A stretch of 64,000 nucleotides of DNA from an alpha proteobacterium AAP81b (GCA_001295935.1 LJHX01000036.1:1-64000), one strand, 5' to 3'. Positions 26,426 to 35,331 are shown, numbered from the stretch's first letter. The notes: a model not told the origin generated them from the letters alone. A program made the numbers and translations.

Positions 26426-26949
26426 TTGCTCCTCCCGCGAGCCGCCGCCAGCGGCAGGTTCATAACAGAGGTGTACGCATTCTCATGTCGACGCCAGCTT
26501 TTCAACCTTTGACCCATGCACTGGCGGATGATGGCGGCGAGGTTGGCTTTTAGCGGCGGTCGCGAAGACGGAGTCGTAGAAATGGACACGGGCCTAGCGC
26601 TGATGGCACGCCAGACAACGGCCGAGAAAAGCGCTTTTGGAACGGTGAAAGCTTGCACTGTGCAGGCGCTCGGCGGCCGCAGCCGAGGGATGAACGGACA
26701 CCGACTCACTCCCAGAAGACAACCTCCCCCACGAAACCGTTCATCCGGTGATAGCGCATGGCGTCGCTCCCCATCATGTGGCCAAGAGCGAACCGGCAGA
26801 CACCACTGAACCGCGCCGGGTTTTACGGAAGTGACCTAATGGCATCTGGCTTGGCCTGCCGCGCCACGCGCGCACTTGCCTTGACGAAGAACTGACTTCA
26901 ATAGTAGCTACCTGGCTCTGGGAGTTAGCAGAAATCTAAGGGGGCGATT
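26426..26949. other. divergent intergenic region with a palindrome copy
   Basis: About 520 bp between two divergent genes. A palindrome variant CTTGCACTGTGCAGG lies at 26652-26666. No frame here looks like a gene. It should contain promoters in both directions. Confidence 0.45.
26652..26666. repeat. CTTGCAC palindrome, degenerate
   Basis: CTTGCACTGTGCAGG; one base breaks the right arm. Confidence 0.65.
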
Positions 26950-28608
26950 GTGACCAGAGTACGCTGGGCGGTTTTTGCGGTCGCTTTAGGTCTAGCCACG
27001 CCGGGATTTTCGCAGTCTGCGGCACCGCAGGCGCAATCCAACACTGATTGCCGAGAATTCACAGGAGTGGCTTGTCTCTTGGGCCCTAGCCTTCCTGCGG
27101 CCACAGATTATGACTACGGCGTAATTTATATAAAAATAGTACCGCCAAATTCCATAAATGAACAGATTGTTAAGGCGAACAAGCCTGGCTGGCGTAACTG
27201 GGTTAGACGCTTATTTGTGCCAAATGCCAAGGGTGGCGCACTTGTGGCAGAGGTTTACCGTGGCGATCAAAGAGTTGCTGTGATTCCTGTTGCGATGTTC
27301 TCAATCAGCGAAAAGAAGGGTCTAAACATCGAGGCCCAAGCCAAGTTCGAGTCATTGCGGCAGGCCACTCCATACTTCTCACTCGATCCTTTGTCTAACC
27401 CCGTCAGAGTAACCCTATCTTATCAGTCATCGAGTCAACTTTCCTCGAATATCGTAGGCACATTCCGGCAGGCCGCAACGGTAGCCGAAGGGCTTGGTGT
27501 GGGTGGATCATTTGTCGGAGCAGGGGCAGATAATGTTCTGGACCCACTGAAGGCAATCGAGAGCGCGATCACGGGCAACTTCACTAGAAAGGAAGGTAGC
27601 AGTCTCGACCTCGGATTTAGCTACGAATTCAACTCAGGTGCTAATTACGCCTTTGGGTTCAACCCGAACCGCTCTGACAGATCTGGGCTGTTTACGGTAC
27701 AGCTAATCCGCCGAGGAAGTGTATTCGGCGACTATTCAATCGTCGATAAACGGCCAGTGTATCCCTTTCGGGAGCGAACAGACCCTGCGGCTGCTGACTT
27801 GGTGCTATCACGTACCTTAACATCTCAGCCGCTGCGTATCCAACTTAAGCAATCTACTAATGGTCAGTTTGACCGTTTGCAGGACGCCACTACACCGCCT
27901 GCTGAGTTTAACGTAGCGTGCAACGTAGTGACAAGCGCAGTCCAGAATCTAGGCCTGAACCCACACGATGTCGCCGCCGTAATGTGGGCGTCGCTTGTCG
28001 GCTCTGCCGCCATCAGAGATCGAGCCGTGCGAGAGCAAAGCTGCGTGACAGGGTGGGCTCAAACTTTCGCGGTTTATGGTCTTCGATTGCCCGACGTGAA
28101 CGTCGGTACGCAGACTGCTGAACTTAGCGAGGTACAGCTGAACACGTTCTTTCGGTCATTGTTCGCTGTCATGGCGAGCAGGACGAACGATGAAACCCGC
28201 ATTAGGTCGCTACAGTCATTTTTATCCGACATGCCTTCGCCTCAAGTGAGCGCATCACCGGACCTCGGGCTTGGCGTTTTGGACGCCACAGCGAATTCGC
28301 GTTTCGTAGCAGAGAAGTTAGCGACATTATCTTTTGGATCGGGATGCTGGGTAAGAGAGCCTGATAAAGCGGTTGCATATCTAGCGCGAGTAGAGTCCCC
28401 AAGTAATGGGACTATACGTCCGCTATGGGTAATGCGGTTGCGCCTGACTAAGATGGCCGAAAGTACGGTGGCAACGGCCTATACCAGCAGAATTTCATTT
28501 TGGGAAATTCGCAATGCGACAATTCAGGACATGAGTGTTTTCGGTGCTGCTTGGCCGAGCGCGAAGAGGTGCAGCAGTTTCGATGAGGCTCCGGAACCCT
28601 TTCAGTAA
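26950..28608 (+). CDS. secreted protein of unknown function
   Basis: A protein of 552 aa. It begins at a GTG about 8 nt after AGGGGG and has a signal peptide (VRWAVFAVALGLATPGFSQ). The rest is soluble, with five or more cysteines and an Asn/Ser-rich composition. The stretch LVAEVYRGDQRVAVIPVAMFS looks like a beta-rich domain. I recognise no family. Base composition is visibly more AT-rich than its neighbours (for example 27121-27180), a sign of separate acquisition. It lies upstream of the amidase and CHAT protease genes on the same strand, split from them by an IS remnant and a resolvase. Confidence 0.72.
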   Translation: MTRVRWAVFAVALGLATPGFSQSAAPQAQSNTDCREFTGVACLLGPSLPAATDYDYGVIYIKIVPPNSINEQIVKANKPGWRNWVRRLFVPNAKGGALVAEVYRGDQRVAVIPVAMFSISEKKGLNIEAQAKFESLRQATPYFSLDPLSNPVRVTLSYQSSSQLSSNIVGTFRQAATVAEGLGVGGSFVGAGADNVLDPLKAIESAITGNFTRKEGSSLDLGFSYEFNSGANYAFGFNPNRSDRSGLFTVQLIRRGSVFGDYSIVDKRPVYPFRERTDPAAADLVLSRTLTSQPLRIQLKQSTNGQFDRLQDATTPPAEFNVACNVVTSAVQNLGLNPHDVAAVMWASLVGSAAIRDRAVREQSCVTGWAQTFAVYGLRLPDVNVGTQTAELSEVQLNTFFRSLFAVMASRTNDETRIRSLQSFLSDMPSPQVSASPDLGLGVLDATANSRFVAEKLATLSFGSGCWVREPDKAVAYLARVESPSNGTIRPLWVMRLRLTKMAESTVATAYTSRISFWEIRNATIQDMSVFGAAWPSAKRCSSFDEAPEPFQ

Positions 28609-28650
28609 GGCGTAGGCCTCGCGTTAAGAGTAGGCCAGTTAGCGCGCTAG

Positions 28651-29289
28651 GCTCAGGACCCACTAATTCACTTGCGGTGTGGCGAAGGGATTGATTCAAC
28701 GGTGGCATTGATGAGGCGCTGCCGATGTTGGAGTTGTGGTTGTTGAGCGAGGCGGATGCGCCAGATCGCACCCTATTTTTCGCGGTCTCACGGTAAGCCG
28801 AGGGTTGATGACCGGCGGATCATATCGGGCATCATCTTTGTGATCCGGAACGGCTTGCGCTGGCGGGATGCACCGCCTGCCTATGGTCTGCACAAGACGA
28901 TCTACAACCGCTTCATCCGCTGGAGCCGTCTGGGAGTGTTCAACCGCATCTTTGCCGAGCTGGCGGCCAAGGGCGCAGCGCCAATGCCCGATGCCCTGCC
29001 GCCGGCCCGCGAACTGATCGGCGACAAGGGCTATGACGGCAACGAACTCAGAGCCAGCCTGGCCGCCCGCAGCACCGCCGCCTGCATCCCCTCAAAGCGC
29101 AACCGCAAGATCGCCATCCCGCACGACCCTGTGCTTTATCGCCAGCGGCACAAGATCGAAAACATATTCGGTCGCCTGAAAGACTGGCGGCGCATCCACA
29201 CCCGATACGACCGATGTGCCGACACCTTCTTCTCAGCCATCTGCATCGCAGCAACCGTCACCTTCTGGTTGCCTCAATGAGTCCTGAGC
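28651..29289 (+). mobile_element. IS5-family (IS427-like) element remnant
   Basis: A 639-bp element. The left end reads GCTCAGGACCCACTAA and the right end is its imperfect inverse (TTCTGGTTGCCTCAATGAGTCCTGAGC region, matching over about 16 bp). It is flanked on both sides by CTAG (28647-28650 and 29290-29293), a probable target duplication. At 639 bp it is shorter than a usual IS427-type element of about 800 bp, in line with the internal deletion in its transposase. Confidence 0.8.
28756..29280 (+). pseudogene. IS5-family transposase, frameshifted and internally deleted
   Basis: A 174-codon frame. The N-terminal IS5 block is present (SHGKPRVDDRRIISGIIFV, RNGLRWRDAPPAYG) and so is the C-terminal block (ALPPARELIGDKGYDG, RQRHKIENIFGRLKDWRR). 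The section between FAELAAKGAA and PDALPPAREL is missing compared with complete relatives; that section normally includes the first catalytic Asp. The normal N-terminus (LLSEADM) is also out of frame just upstream of 28756. It should not be able to transpose by itself. Confidence 0.85.
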
Positions 29290-29294
29290 CTAGC

Positions 29295-29309
29295 CTTGCA
29301 CGGTGCAGG
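29295..29309. repeat. CTTGCAC palindrome, degenerate, at the IS end
   Basis: CTTGCACGGTGCAGG, immediately outside the right CTAG of the IS remnant. Confidence 0.65.
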
Positions 29310-29351
29310 ACCTGTCGCCTATCCGGGTGGTCATTGACCCACAGAAGGTCG

Positions 29352-29906
29352 TCAGCCTCTATCGTCCATTGCTCTGTAGAGAGTGGCATGGTGGCACTTT
29401 AGAAGCTTGGCCACTTCGCGGACCGATGTACCTTCTTCGATCAGGCGCCGGCCCAGTGCGATCTGCTCAGCCGACAGTTTTAACGGCCGGCCAAAGCGTA
29501 CACCGCGCGCCTTGGCCGCTGTGCGGCCGGCGCTGGTGCGCTGGTTGATGAGAGCGCGTTCGAACTCGGCGATGCCAGCAAAGACGGTCAGCACCATGCG
29601 TCCCGCGGGCGATGTTGTGTCCGCCCAGGGCTCTCCGAGCGATCGCAGACCCGTGCCGACATCGTTGAGCTGCTCCGCAATGTCGAGAAGATCGCGTGTC
29701 GAGCGGGCAAGCCGATCGAGCCGTGTGACGACGAGCACGTCGTCGGACCGCGCATTGTCCAGCAGGCGGGCCAGCTCGGGTCGATCGCGCCGCGCCCCCG
29801 ATACCTTCTCCTCGTAAATTCGCCCGCACCCGGCCTCGGTCAGGGCGGCTCGCTGCAGCCTAAGATCCTGATCGTCAGTCGAGACGCGGGCGTAGCCAAC
29901 AAGCAT
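29352..29906 (-). CDS. serine resolvase/invertase (Tn3 resolvase type)
   Basis: A protein of 184 aa. The catalytic domain begins MLVGYARVSTDDQDLRLQ with the nucleophilic Ser in YARVST. The Arg residues of LVVTRLDRLARSTRDL and the E helix AGIAEFERALINQRT follow. The C-terminal helix-turn-helix is LKLSAEQIALGRRL through VREVAKLLKCHHATLYRAM. Full length and motif content suggest an active enzyme. The start at 29906 directly abuts a res-like set of inverted repeats. No Tn3 transposase is nearby, so it is an orphan resolvase or part of a decayed transposon. Confidence 0.9.
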   Translation of the reverse strand: MLVGYARVSTDDQDLRLQRAALTEAGCGRIYEEKVSGARRDRPELARLLDNARSDDVLVVTRLDRLARSTRDLLDIAEQLNDVGTGLRSLGEPWADTTSPAGRMVLTVFAGIAEFERALINQRTSAGRTAAKARGVRFGRPLKLSAEQIALGRRLIEEGTSVREVAKLLKCHHATLYRAMDDRG

Positions 29907-30043
29907 GTCGCAGATATGGTGCGAAACCTTATGGTTTTGCAAGCGACTTTTGCGACACGCGTACACCTCGGTGCGTAAGCACTCCTTGCCGTTGTCGCAC
30001 AACTTGGAAGTTCTGCGACAAGTGGACGCGGTTGTCGGGACAA
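29906..30043. promoter_or_regulatory. candidate res site of the resolvase
   Basis: Three dyads lie just upstream of the resolvase start. TGTCGCA (29906) and TGCGACA (29951) enclose GCGAAACC-TTAT-GGTTTTGC (29921-29940), a plausible crossover subsite. TTGTCGCA (29992) is paired with TGCGACAA (30014). TTGTC-GG-GACAA lies at 30032-30043. The layout of one centre-symmetric site plus two accessory sites is what Tn3-type resolvases bind. Assignment is by pattern only. Confidence 0.5.
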
Positions 30044-30059
30044 AAGGGAAGCTGACAGT

Positions 30060-30072
30060 CTTGCCGTGCAAG
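30060..30072. repeat. CTTGCAC palindrome, 13-bp deletion variant
   Basis: CTTGCCGTGCAAG, the palindrome minus two central bases. The remaining 30073-30374 contains no recognised gene. Confidence 0.4.
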
Positions 30073-30374
30073 CACGTTGCCCAAGGGCACGTCCGAAAGG
30101 GGGACGGCCGACGGTATATCGGACGCTGGCTAGAATATAAGCGACTCCGCACTGTCGAAGTCGGGCACTTGGTCTTGCCCCAGACCCACTGAGGGATCCG
30201 CTTGCGCATCCCCTTCAGCCTCGCCGTCATCGCCTTGTCCAGGTGCCGCTTCACAACCCCACGACCTCGGGTTACACTGTTGCAGTGCGTAATCGTAGCT
30301 GACGGGAAATTCGCCGGAGAGTTAGCTCTCGAGCATCTCTCTCGGCCATGCGGGACTCGATGGAGCAGCTCAAT

Positions 30375-31226
30375 ATGGCGATTACACGGCGCAATTTGTT
30401 TGGAGTTGGCGGAGCAGCCGCAGTGGGGCTGGCCTTACCCGCCCCGTCAAGAGCACAGGTCGTCGAGGATTCGTTTCCTCCGCTGCCGACCTTTTATGGG
30501 GGCGATAATCAAGCCGACTTTGTTCCCAAGCCGCTTTTGGGCAACGTTCCGCCTCCAGCCATTGACCGTCAAGTCGCGGCGAAGCTCATTGAGCTTGCAC
30601 CCTATAATTGCACTCCTCTTGAGGTTGCCACCTACTTCCGCGACATCGGTCAGGGCATAATTCCCGACCTAAAATCGCCGGCGCTGCAAGCGCGTGTAGG
30701 TCGGCATTTTGTTCGTGGGTGGCCAAGGTTCTATAACCCGCTCATCATCGAGTTCTTCAAGTCAACCACCCTCGACCCAACAAATGTGGACGGTGACGGT
30801 ACCCACTGGTGTGCTGCTTTCGTCAATTGGTGCATTGCGCGTAGCCGCTCGACCACTAGCAGCCCCGTCCTTACACCCGAGGCCCGACGGTCGGGAACGC
30901 GGAGCGCTTCATCGGGGTCGTTCCGCTGTTGGCCGACGGCCCAGTCTGTGACGAACACGCCCAAGCGTGGTGATGTAGTGGTTTGGGCCAGAGACGGGAC
31001 GGTGAGCGGCTGCAGCATAGGCACCGGTCACGTCGCCTTCTTTCTTGAAGAGTTGTCGGACGGCCGCATTCTCGTCATTGGCGGAAATCAACGTGACCCG
31101 GAAACCGTTGCTGGCGCAACACAAAGCGCGGTATGCCAAAAGGCAATACCAAAAGTTTATTCAATTCCTAGGACTGACAAGAAGAAGCGATTCCATTCTT
31201 ATCGCAGCGCCAACTTTCTGACCTGA
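30375..31226 (+). CDS. Tat-exported NlpC/P60-like cysteine amidase/peptidase
   Basis: A protein of 283 aa. A twin-arginine signal (ITRRNLFGVGGAAAVGLAL) precedes a mature domain with THWCAAFVNWCI (candidate catalytic Cys near residue 146), then PKRGDVVVWARDG and GTGHVAFFLEE (candidate His near residue 219) and LVIGGNQ. This is the order seen in TIGR02594-like cell-wall amidases, which cut peptide crosslinks of peptidoglycan. The start at 30375 has GGAGC 8 nt upstream. It sits 84 bp before the CHAT protease gene on the same strand, so co-transcription is likely. Substrate is not deducible. Confidence 0.72.
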   Translation: MAITRRNLFGVGGAAAVGLALPAPSRAQVVEDSFPPLPTFYGGDNQADFVPKPLLGNVPPPAIDRQVAAKLIELAPYNCTPLEVATYFRDIGQGIIPDLKSPALQARVGRHFVRGWPRFYNPLIIEFFKSTTLDPTNVDGDGTHWCAAFVNWCIARSRSTTSSPVLTPEARRSGTRSASSGSFRCWPTAQSVTNTPKRGDVVVWARDGTVSGCSIGTGHVAFFLEELSDGRILVIGGNQRDPETVAGATQSAVCQKAIPKVYSIPRTDKKKRFHSYRSANFLT

Positions 31227-31310
31227 CGGTACGGTTGATCGTGACCCCCAAGCAATCCCTGGACGGGCCTTTACAAACCCAGCCAATTAGTGGGCCAGGT
31301 CGAGGTTTGC

Positions 31311-33347
31311 GTGACTAAGCGGTGGATCTTGATCGGCACAGCGCTGGTCATATTTATTGTTGTGCTGGTAGTTTGGCTGTCAGTATCTCGAAATGCGAGC
31401 CATGATGCCACGGATGCTGAACTGACTACATCCCAGGCGAACGACATCATCGTGACCGCCTCGCGAAAGCCAATTCTCGGCGTTCACACCGCCAAGTTGA
31501 CGTCGGATCCGGCGCTCGGCGGCGGAGCCGTTCGGGCTGGTCGGGTGGCCACGCTCACCTATCAACTTAAACCCCCGGTAGAAGTTGATGCCGGCGACAT
31601 CAGCAGTCCGGCGGCGAACGGCCTCTTGCAGTCCATCCTCGAAGGTAACATCATTGAAGTTGCATTCAGTTGCTATCCATGTGCGGCTTCGGACCTCCAG
31701 CAGCCTACGCAGGTCTTAAAGATTGATCGGGCGAGTTCCCTTTCCGGTATCCGTTCGCTACCCATCCAGTTCCGCCTCACACCGCGTGCAATCGAGTCGC
31801 CCTATTTGAAGGCGCTCAAGGTAGCGCCACACGTGGCTCTAACCTTTCGACAGGACGGCTACGATCTAGACCGATGGGTGATACCCATCAAGATCATGGT
31901 TCAAGGGCAGAACAGCGGTGGCTCGACCGATGGCCAACTGCAGCGAACCTTTGTGGAGAGGCAGCCAGGAGCTCTTTTCGACAACCCACTGGTGCGATTG
32001 CGCTACCAGATAGCCGGCGATGGCCGGGGGCTTTCAGTGCGGGTTATGGCACCAGCGGCGCTCCTGCCCTTCTTCCAACCTTTGGCCAATGTGGCGACGG
32101 TCGTCGACAACGGAAAGAATGGCGTTCTGGTTGATCTTCCGGTCGCCCGCTCGCTTGATCTGATCGAGGCTGCCGGACGCGTTGTCTACAACGACATCGA
32201 CGAGGCCGTGCAAGGCACCGGGGAGGACGAGCAGCGGTGCCACTTGCCGACGGAGAACATAAAGGACCAGACCAAGTCAAGTCAGGCGCTTGCCGAGTGC
32301 GTCGGACCGTCTGCGCGGGTCCTCCGCAACATGCTGTTCCCGCGTGGGCTCCAGCAGGTCATCTACAATCTCGCTCGATGCCGGCCGAAAGGGTCGGGGG
32401 ACAAAGCTGCGGACCGTACCCTACCCACGCTGGCTATCGAAAATCTGCCCTATGTCCCTCTTCAAGTCGTCCCAGTCGATGATATTGTCGGCACCGGCGC
32501 CGCTTGCACGCCCGGGCTTGAACCGCTTCCAACCGATCCCATCGCCCGGCGCGGCATTTCCGACAACTTTCTCGGCCTGCTTCTACCTACGGTGCTGATC
32601 ACGCGGGACACCTTAGCCCTCGCTGATCGTGAGCCCCGCATGTCGGAGGCGGAAGGGACGGCCGATTTCCTTGCTGGTATCTACAAGGAGGTGCCAGCGA
32701 CCGGCGAGACGCAAGCGCCGGCGCCGAGCCGAGTTGACGACTTGTTTGACAGCATGGACAAACAAGTGCGCTCCACGTTGCACGGAGCGGTGGCCCGTAA
32801 CGCGACAGAGTTTCTGAAACAGCTTGTAGCCAACCGGACATCGTTGTCCCTTGTTCTCGTCAACTCGCACGGGCAACGTCGTGGTCGTAACGAAGATAAC
32901 ATCATTCTCGGAACCGACCAGATCGTCTTTTCACATTGGGCCATATTGCAGAACAACCCCGACGCAGGAGTCCCCGCCACGGCGCGTGTGCGGAGCTTGG
33001 AACTAATCGACGCTTTTGCGCACCTAGACGAGGAAAACAGCGGACTTCCGCTTACAGAGCGCCCGACAGTGCTTCTCCTGGCCTGCGACACAGCTCCATA
33101 CCGAAAAGAATACTCGGTTCCGTTTGCCTTGTTCCGAACGGGCGCCGGCTATGTTGTGTCAACCGATGTGGCGGTGGACACAGAACTCGCCAATCAATTC
33201 GGTCAGGCTTTCTTACGGGCCTTCAGAACCAATACCGAGCCGACACCAGTTGCGGTTTTCAAAGCCCGTCGTGAACTCCTGCTTCAGAACGGTACAGTCT
33301 GGTCGCTGCTTTGGAATGTCCTGGCCGCTCCTGACGTAGTCCGCTGA
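31311..33347 (+). CDS. membrane-anchored caspase-like (CHAT) protease
   Basis: A protein of 678 aa from the GTG at 31311, which has GAGG 6 nt upstream; a GTG at 31290 is an alternative. One N-terminal membrane helix (ILIGTALVIFIVVLVVWLSV) anchors a large soluble part. The C-terminal 200 residues look like a CHAT/caspase fold: LSLVLVNSHGQ carries the candidate catalytic His (about residue 520) and TVLLLACDTAP the candidate Cys (about 592), followed by FRTGAGYVVSTDVAVD and FKARRELLLQ. Residues 60-450 are unassigned, with an Ig-like beta pattern. With a Tat amidase upstream this may be a protease-controlled effector cassette; that is inference. Confidence 0.7.
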   Translation: MTKRWILIGTALVIFIVVLVVWLSVSRNASHDATDAELTTSQANDIIVTASRKPILGVHTAKLTSDPALGGGAVRAGRVATLTYQLKPPVEVDAGDISSPAANGLLQSILEGNIIEVAFSCYPCAASDLQQPTQVLKIDRASSLSGIRSLPIQFRLTPRAIESPYLKALKVAPHVALTFRQDGYDLDRWVIPIKIMVQGQNSGGSTDGQLQRTFVERQPGALFDNPLVRLRYQIAGDGRGLSVRVMAPAALLPFFQPLANVATVVDNGKNGVLVDLPVARSLDLIEAAGRVVYNDIDEAVQGTGEDEQRCHLPTENIKDQTKSSQALAECVGPSARVLRNMLFPRGLQQVIYNLARCRPKGSGDKAADRTLPTLAIENLPYVPLQVVPVDDIVGTGAACTPGLEPLPTDPIARRGISDNFLGLLLPTVLITRDTLALADREPRMSEAEGTADFLAGIYKEVPATGETQAPAPSRVDDLFDSMDKQVRSTLHGAVARNATEFLKQLVANRTSLSLVLVNSHGQRRGRNEDNIILGTDQIVFSHWAILQNNPDAGVPATARVRSLELIDAFAHLDEENSGLPLTERPTVLLLACDTAPYRKEYSVPFALFRTGAGYVVSTDVAVDTELANQFGQAFLRAFRTNTEPTPVAVFKARRELLLQNGTVWSLLWNVLAAPDVVR

Positions 33348-33580
33348 CGGTTCGCTCGGTGGACGACGCGTACGCCTGGGCGAGCTGGCCGCGGCTATGG
33401 GCTAGCCCGCGACCTTTGCAGAGGACCGCGACTTGCCCCCATCCTGATTCCTCAATCTGCGCGAGGCAGGTCCTGCTCGAACGCGAGAGCAGGCGCACAT
33501 ACAAGGAGCGGCTCTACCGGGTCTATCGCGACGGCACACGGGCATCTTTGGCCGTGCGGGAAAGCCGAAGCGGCGCATGC

Positions 33581-33926
33581 CTCGACCGCAGCCGTCAGCG
33601 GCGTCAGCATGGCGACCCGCCCTCGCGTGTGGCGACAAAACTCGCCCTAGCGCTCGGCGGCCGTGGTCTGGAACAGGCAGTCTCGGTCGTTCATGCCCGC
33701 TCGAACTTGTCGCTTGTCGATAAGCCGGCCCAGCCTCGGCGGCCCGTCGAGCTCCAAATTGCCGCCGCCATCAAGGCTGAGGGTCAGGAAGTAGAAGCGC
33801 CCTGGGAACAGAAGCCCTTCGAGCTGATATGGCTGGCCGCGAGGCATGACCCAGTTAGAGCCTTCCGCGGGCGTTACAGCAACCTCCATGCTTTCGTGAC
33901 GGGCGGGAAGTCTTGCACCGTGCAAG
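33581..33926 (-). repeat. degenerate copy 1 of a DUF5818-locus duplication
   Basis: This segment matches 38151-38547 in direct orientation along almost its whole length, including the terminal palindrome. It has many substitutions and a gap of about 50 bp where the 3' end of DUF5818 should be. The two copies bracket the block carrying DUF736, SRAP, the tRNA and the ADP-ribosylglycohydrolase. Confidence 0.8.
33647..33847 (-). pseudogene. truncated DUF5818 gene remnant
   Basis: A frame of 66 codons reads MPRGQPYQLEGLLFPGRFYF and LTLSLDGGGNLELDGPPRLG, almost the same as the intact DUF5818 gene at 38265-38468. Instead of the normal end (FNLIDVHKFEPA) it runs into VRAGMNDRDCLFQ, the start of the following gene read in fusion, because of the deletion. 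I take it as a dead copy left by the duplication. Confidence 0.65.
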
Positions 33927-33992
33927 ACGTTTCCGGTTTTGTTCTGGTGGCTGGGCTGCCGTATCAGCGGCGCTGGTCTTGCACCGTGCAAG
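33912..33992. repeat. two GTCTTGCAC palindromes 66 bp apart
   Basis: Perfect cores at 33912-33926 and 33978-33992, each flanked by GT and AC. Between them lies GTTTCCGGTTTTGTTC, which recurs inverted next to the copies at 59653 and 62051, so the repeat unit is longer than the palindrome itself. Confidence 0.9.
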
Positions 33993-34032
33993 ACAATGGC
34001 GCCCCGCCGGGGTGGCGGGGCGCCATCGCCGG

Positions 34033-34356
34033 TCACTCCCCGCCGCTGCGCCGGCTGCGCGACCAGATGAGCGAGGCGTTCTCGCCGTCCTCGTCGTCGA
34101 ACAGGTTGGCGTAGATGGGGGCGGTGAAGCTGGGGTCGTCGAGCTTCAGGCTGAGGTAAGGCCGGCCGTCGTTGGAGGTGCGCGACCAGGCGGCGCCGAT
34201 CTCGACCTTCCCCACAAACACCCGGTGGCTGGGGGCGGCGTCGTTGCCGTTGCTTGGTTCCGCGGCGATCCTGACGTTCTTGGCCTGGAGGGAGAGGGTG
34301 ACAATTGCACCGGTGTAGTCGCTGCCGGTCTTCTTGAAGCTGCCGATGGTGGCCAT
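34033..34356 (-). CDS. DUF736 family protein
   Basis: A protein of 107 aa. It opens MATIGSFKKTGSDYTGAIVT and continues with VRIAAEP, KVEIGAAWSRTSNDGRPYLS and LDDPSFTAPIYANLFD, which is the DUF736 pattern. These small beta-rich proteins are common on alphaproteobacterial plasmids; the function is unknown. It runs on the minus strand at the end of the DUF5818-duplication block, with two palindromes just downstream of its 3' end. Confidence 0.9.
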   Translation of the reverse strand: MATIGSFKKTGSDYTGAIVTLSLQAKNVRIAAEPSNGNDAAPSHRVFVGKVEIGAAWSRTSNDGRPYLSLKLDDPSFTAPIYANLFDDEDGENASLIWSRSRRSGGE

Positions 34357-34822
34357 GTCCTTGTCCTTCGCGTGGCCGATCCCGCCCGATTGCGGTCTCG
34401 ATGGCGATGGGGACGCCGGGCGCCGGGCGCGTTCAGCCGCAGGCCCGCAGCAGAGCGGAGGACGGCGGGGGCGGAGTTTGTTGTCTCGCGAGGAATGCCG
34501 CATGGCCTGGCGTAGCCGGGCGGCAGGGGAAGAAAGTCCGCACCCGCCGTTGAACGCTTAGCCCGGCGAGGCGCAGCCGGCCCGGCGATACGCGCGACAT
34601 GAAGAGACCGCGGTCGGGTGGATCGGGCGGAGGCTCGGGACATGGGCAGGAGGAACAGGTGAAGACCGGTCTTGCACCGTGCAAGACTTTGGCACCTCTC
34701 ACCCGGCCTGCCGGACGCTCGCTGGAGCCTCGCAACGGCAACGACGCTCCCCTTCCTCCTGCCCGGGTCCAGTAGGAAAAGTCTTGCACCGTGCAAGACT
34801 TGGCCGCGCCGGCGCGCCGGTC
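34357..34822. other. intergenic region with two palindromes
   Basis: About 465 bp upstream of DUF736. Frames here are GC-rich shadows without start or family. Two palindrome copies are listed separately. Confidence 0.4.
34671..34797. repeat. two GTCTTGCAC palindromes 112 bp apart
   Basis: Perfect cores at 34671-34685 and 34783-34797, the second with AAAA upstream and ACTT downstream. The intervening sequence is CT-rich (CCCCTTCCTCCTGCCC). Confidence 0.88.
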
Positions 34823-35275
34823 CTAGCCTCTCGCCAGCCTCACAAGCCGGCGCCGCTCGCGCTCATCGGCCCTCTCCCAGGCCTCGGCATCGACGCCAGG
34901 CGGTGGTGCCGGTCGTGAGGGTCGCGGCGGGCGTGGTGGTGGCGGGTCGTCGTCGGGCTCGGGCGGCCTGTCGGCGACGGAGAACATCCGCGCCCGGGCG
35001 CCGCGTTCCGAGACCAGCGGCCGGAACGGCACGCCTTTGCCCGGGCTCCACATGAAGTACGCTTTGCCGGTGCACTGCCACACCCGGCACCGCCCGCGCT
35101 GGTCGATCAGGCTGTAGCTGCGGCCGCGAAGCTGGATGATGGCTTCGAGATCCACCTTCATCCAGGTGCGGCAGGTCTCGCAGACCGCGGCGATGGCCGT
35201 CTTGTGCTCCTGCATCTGCCCGACGGTCTGCACATGGACAGGCCAGAGCTCGACCACCCGCTTGAAGTTGCCCAT
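34823..35275 (-). CDS. conserved plasmid hypothetical with cysteine motif
   Basis: A protein of 150 aa. The N-terminal 85 residues are compact, with AAVCETCRTWMKVDLEAIIQ (a CxxC pair) and GRCRVWQCTGKAYFMW (a second Cys pair), together suggesting a small zinc ribbon. The remainder is disordered and proline-rich, then ends in an Arg-rich helix (RERRRLVRLARG). I recall proteins of this shape beside DUF736 and SRAP genes on sphingomonad plasmids, without known function. A nucleic-acid-binding role is a guess. Confidence 0.6.
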   Translation of the reverse strand: MGNFKRVVELWPVHVQTVGQMQEHKTAIAAVCETCRTWMKVDLEAIIQLRGRSYSLIDQRGRCRVWQCTGKAYFMWSPGKGVPFRPLVSERGARARMFSVADRPPEPDDDPPPPRPPRPSRPAPPPGVDAEAWERADERERRRLVRLARG

Positions 35276-35331
35276 GGCCGCTGCCCCCGCTTGGCTCTCC
35301 TGTCTGTGCCGGCGTGCCTGCCGGCGGTGGT

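Noticed and set aside
33359-34114. Plus-strand 251-aa frame
   Set aside because: It runs antisense through the decayed DUF5818 copy and two palindromes and contains their translated repeats; not a gene.
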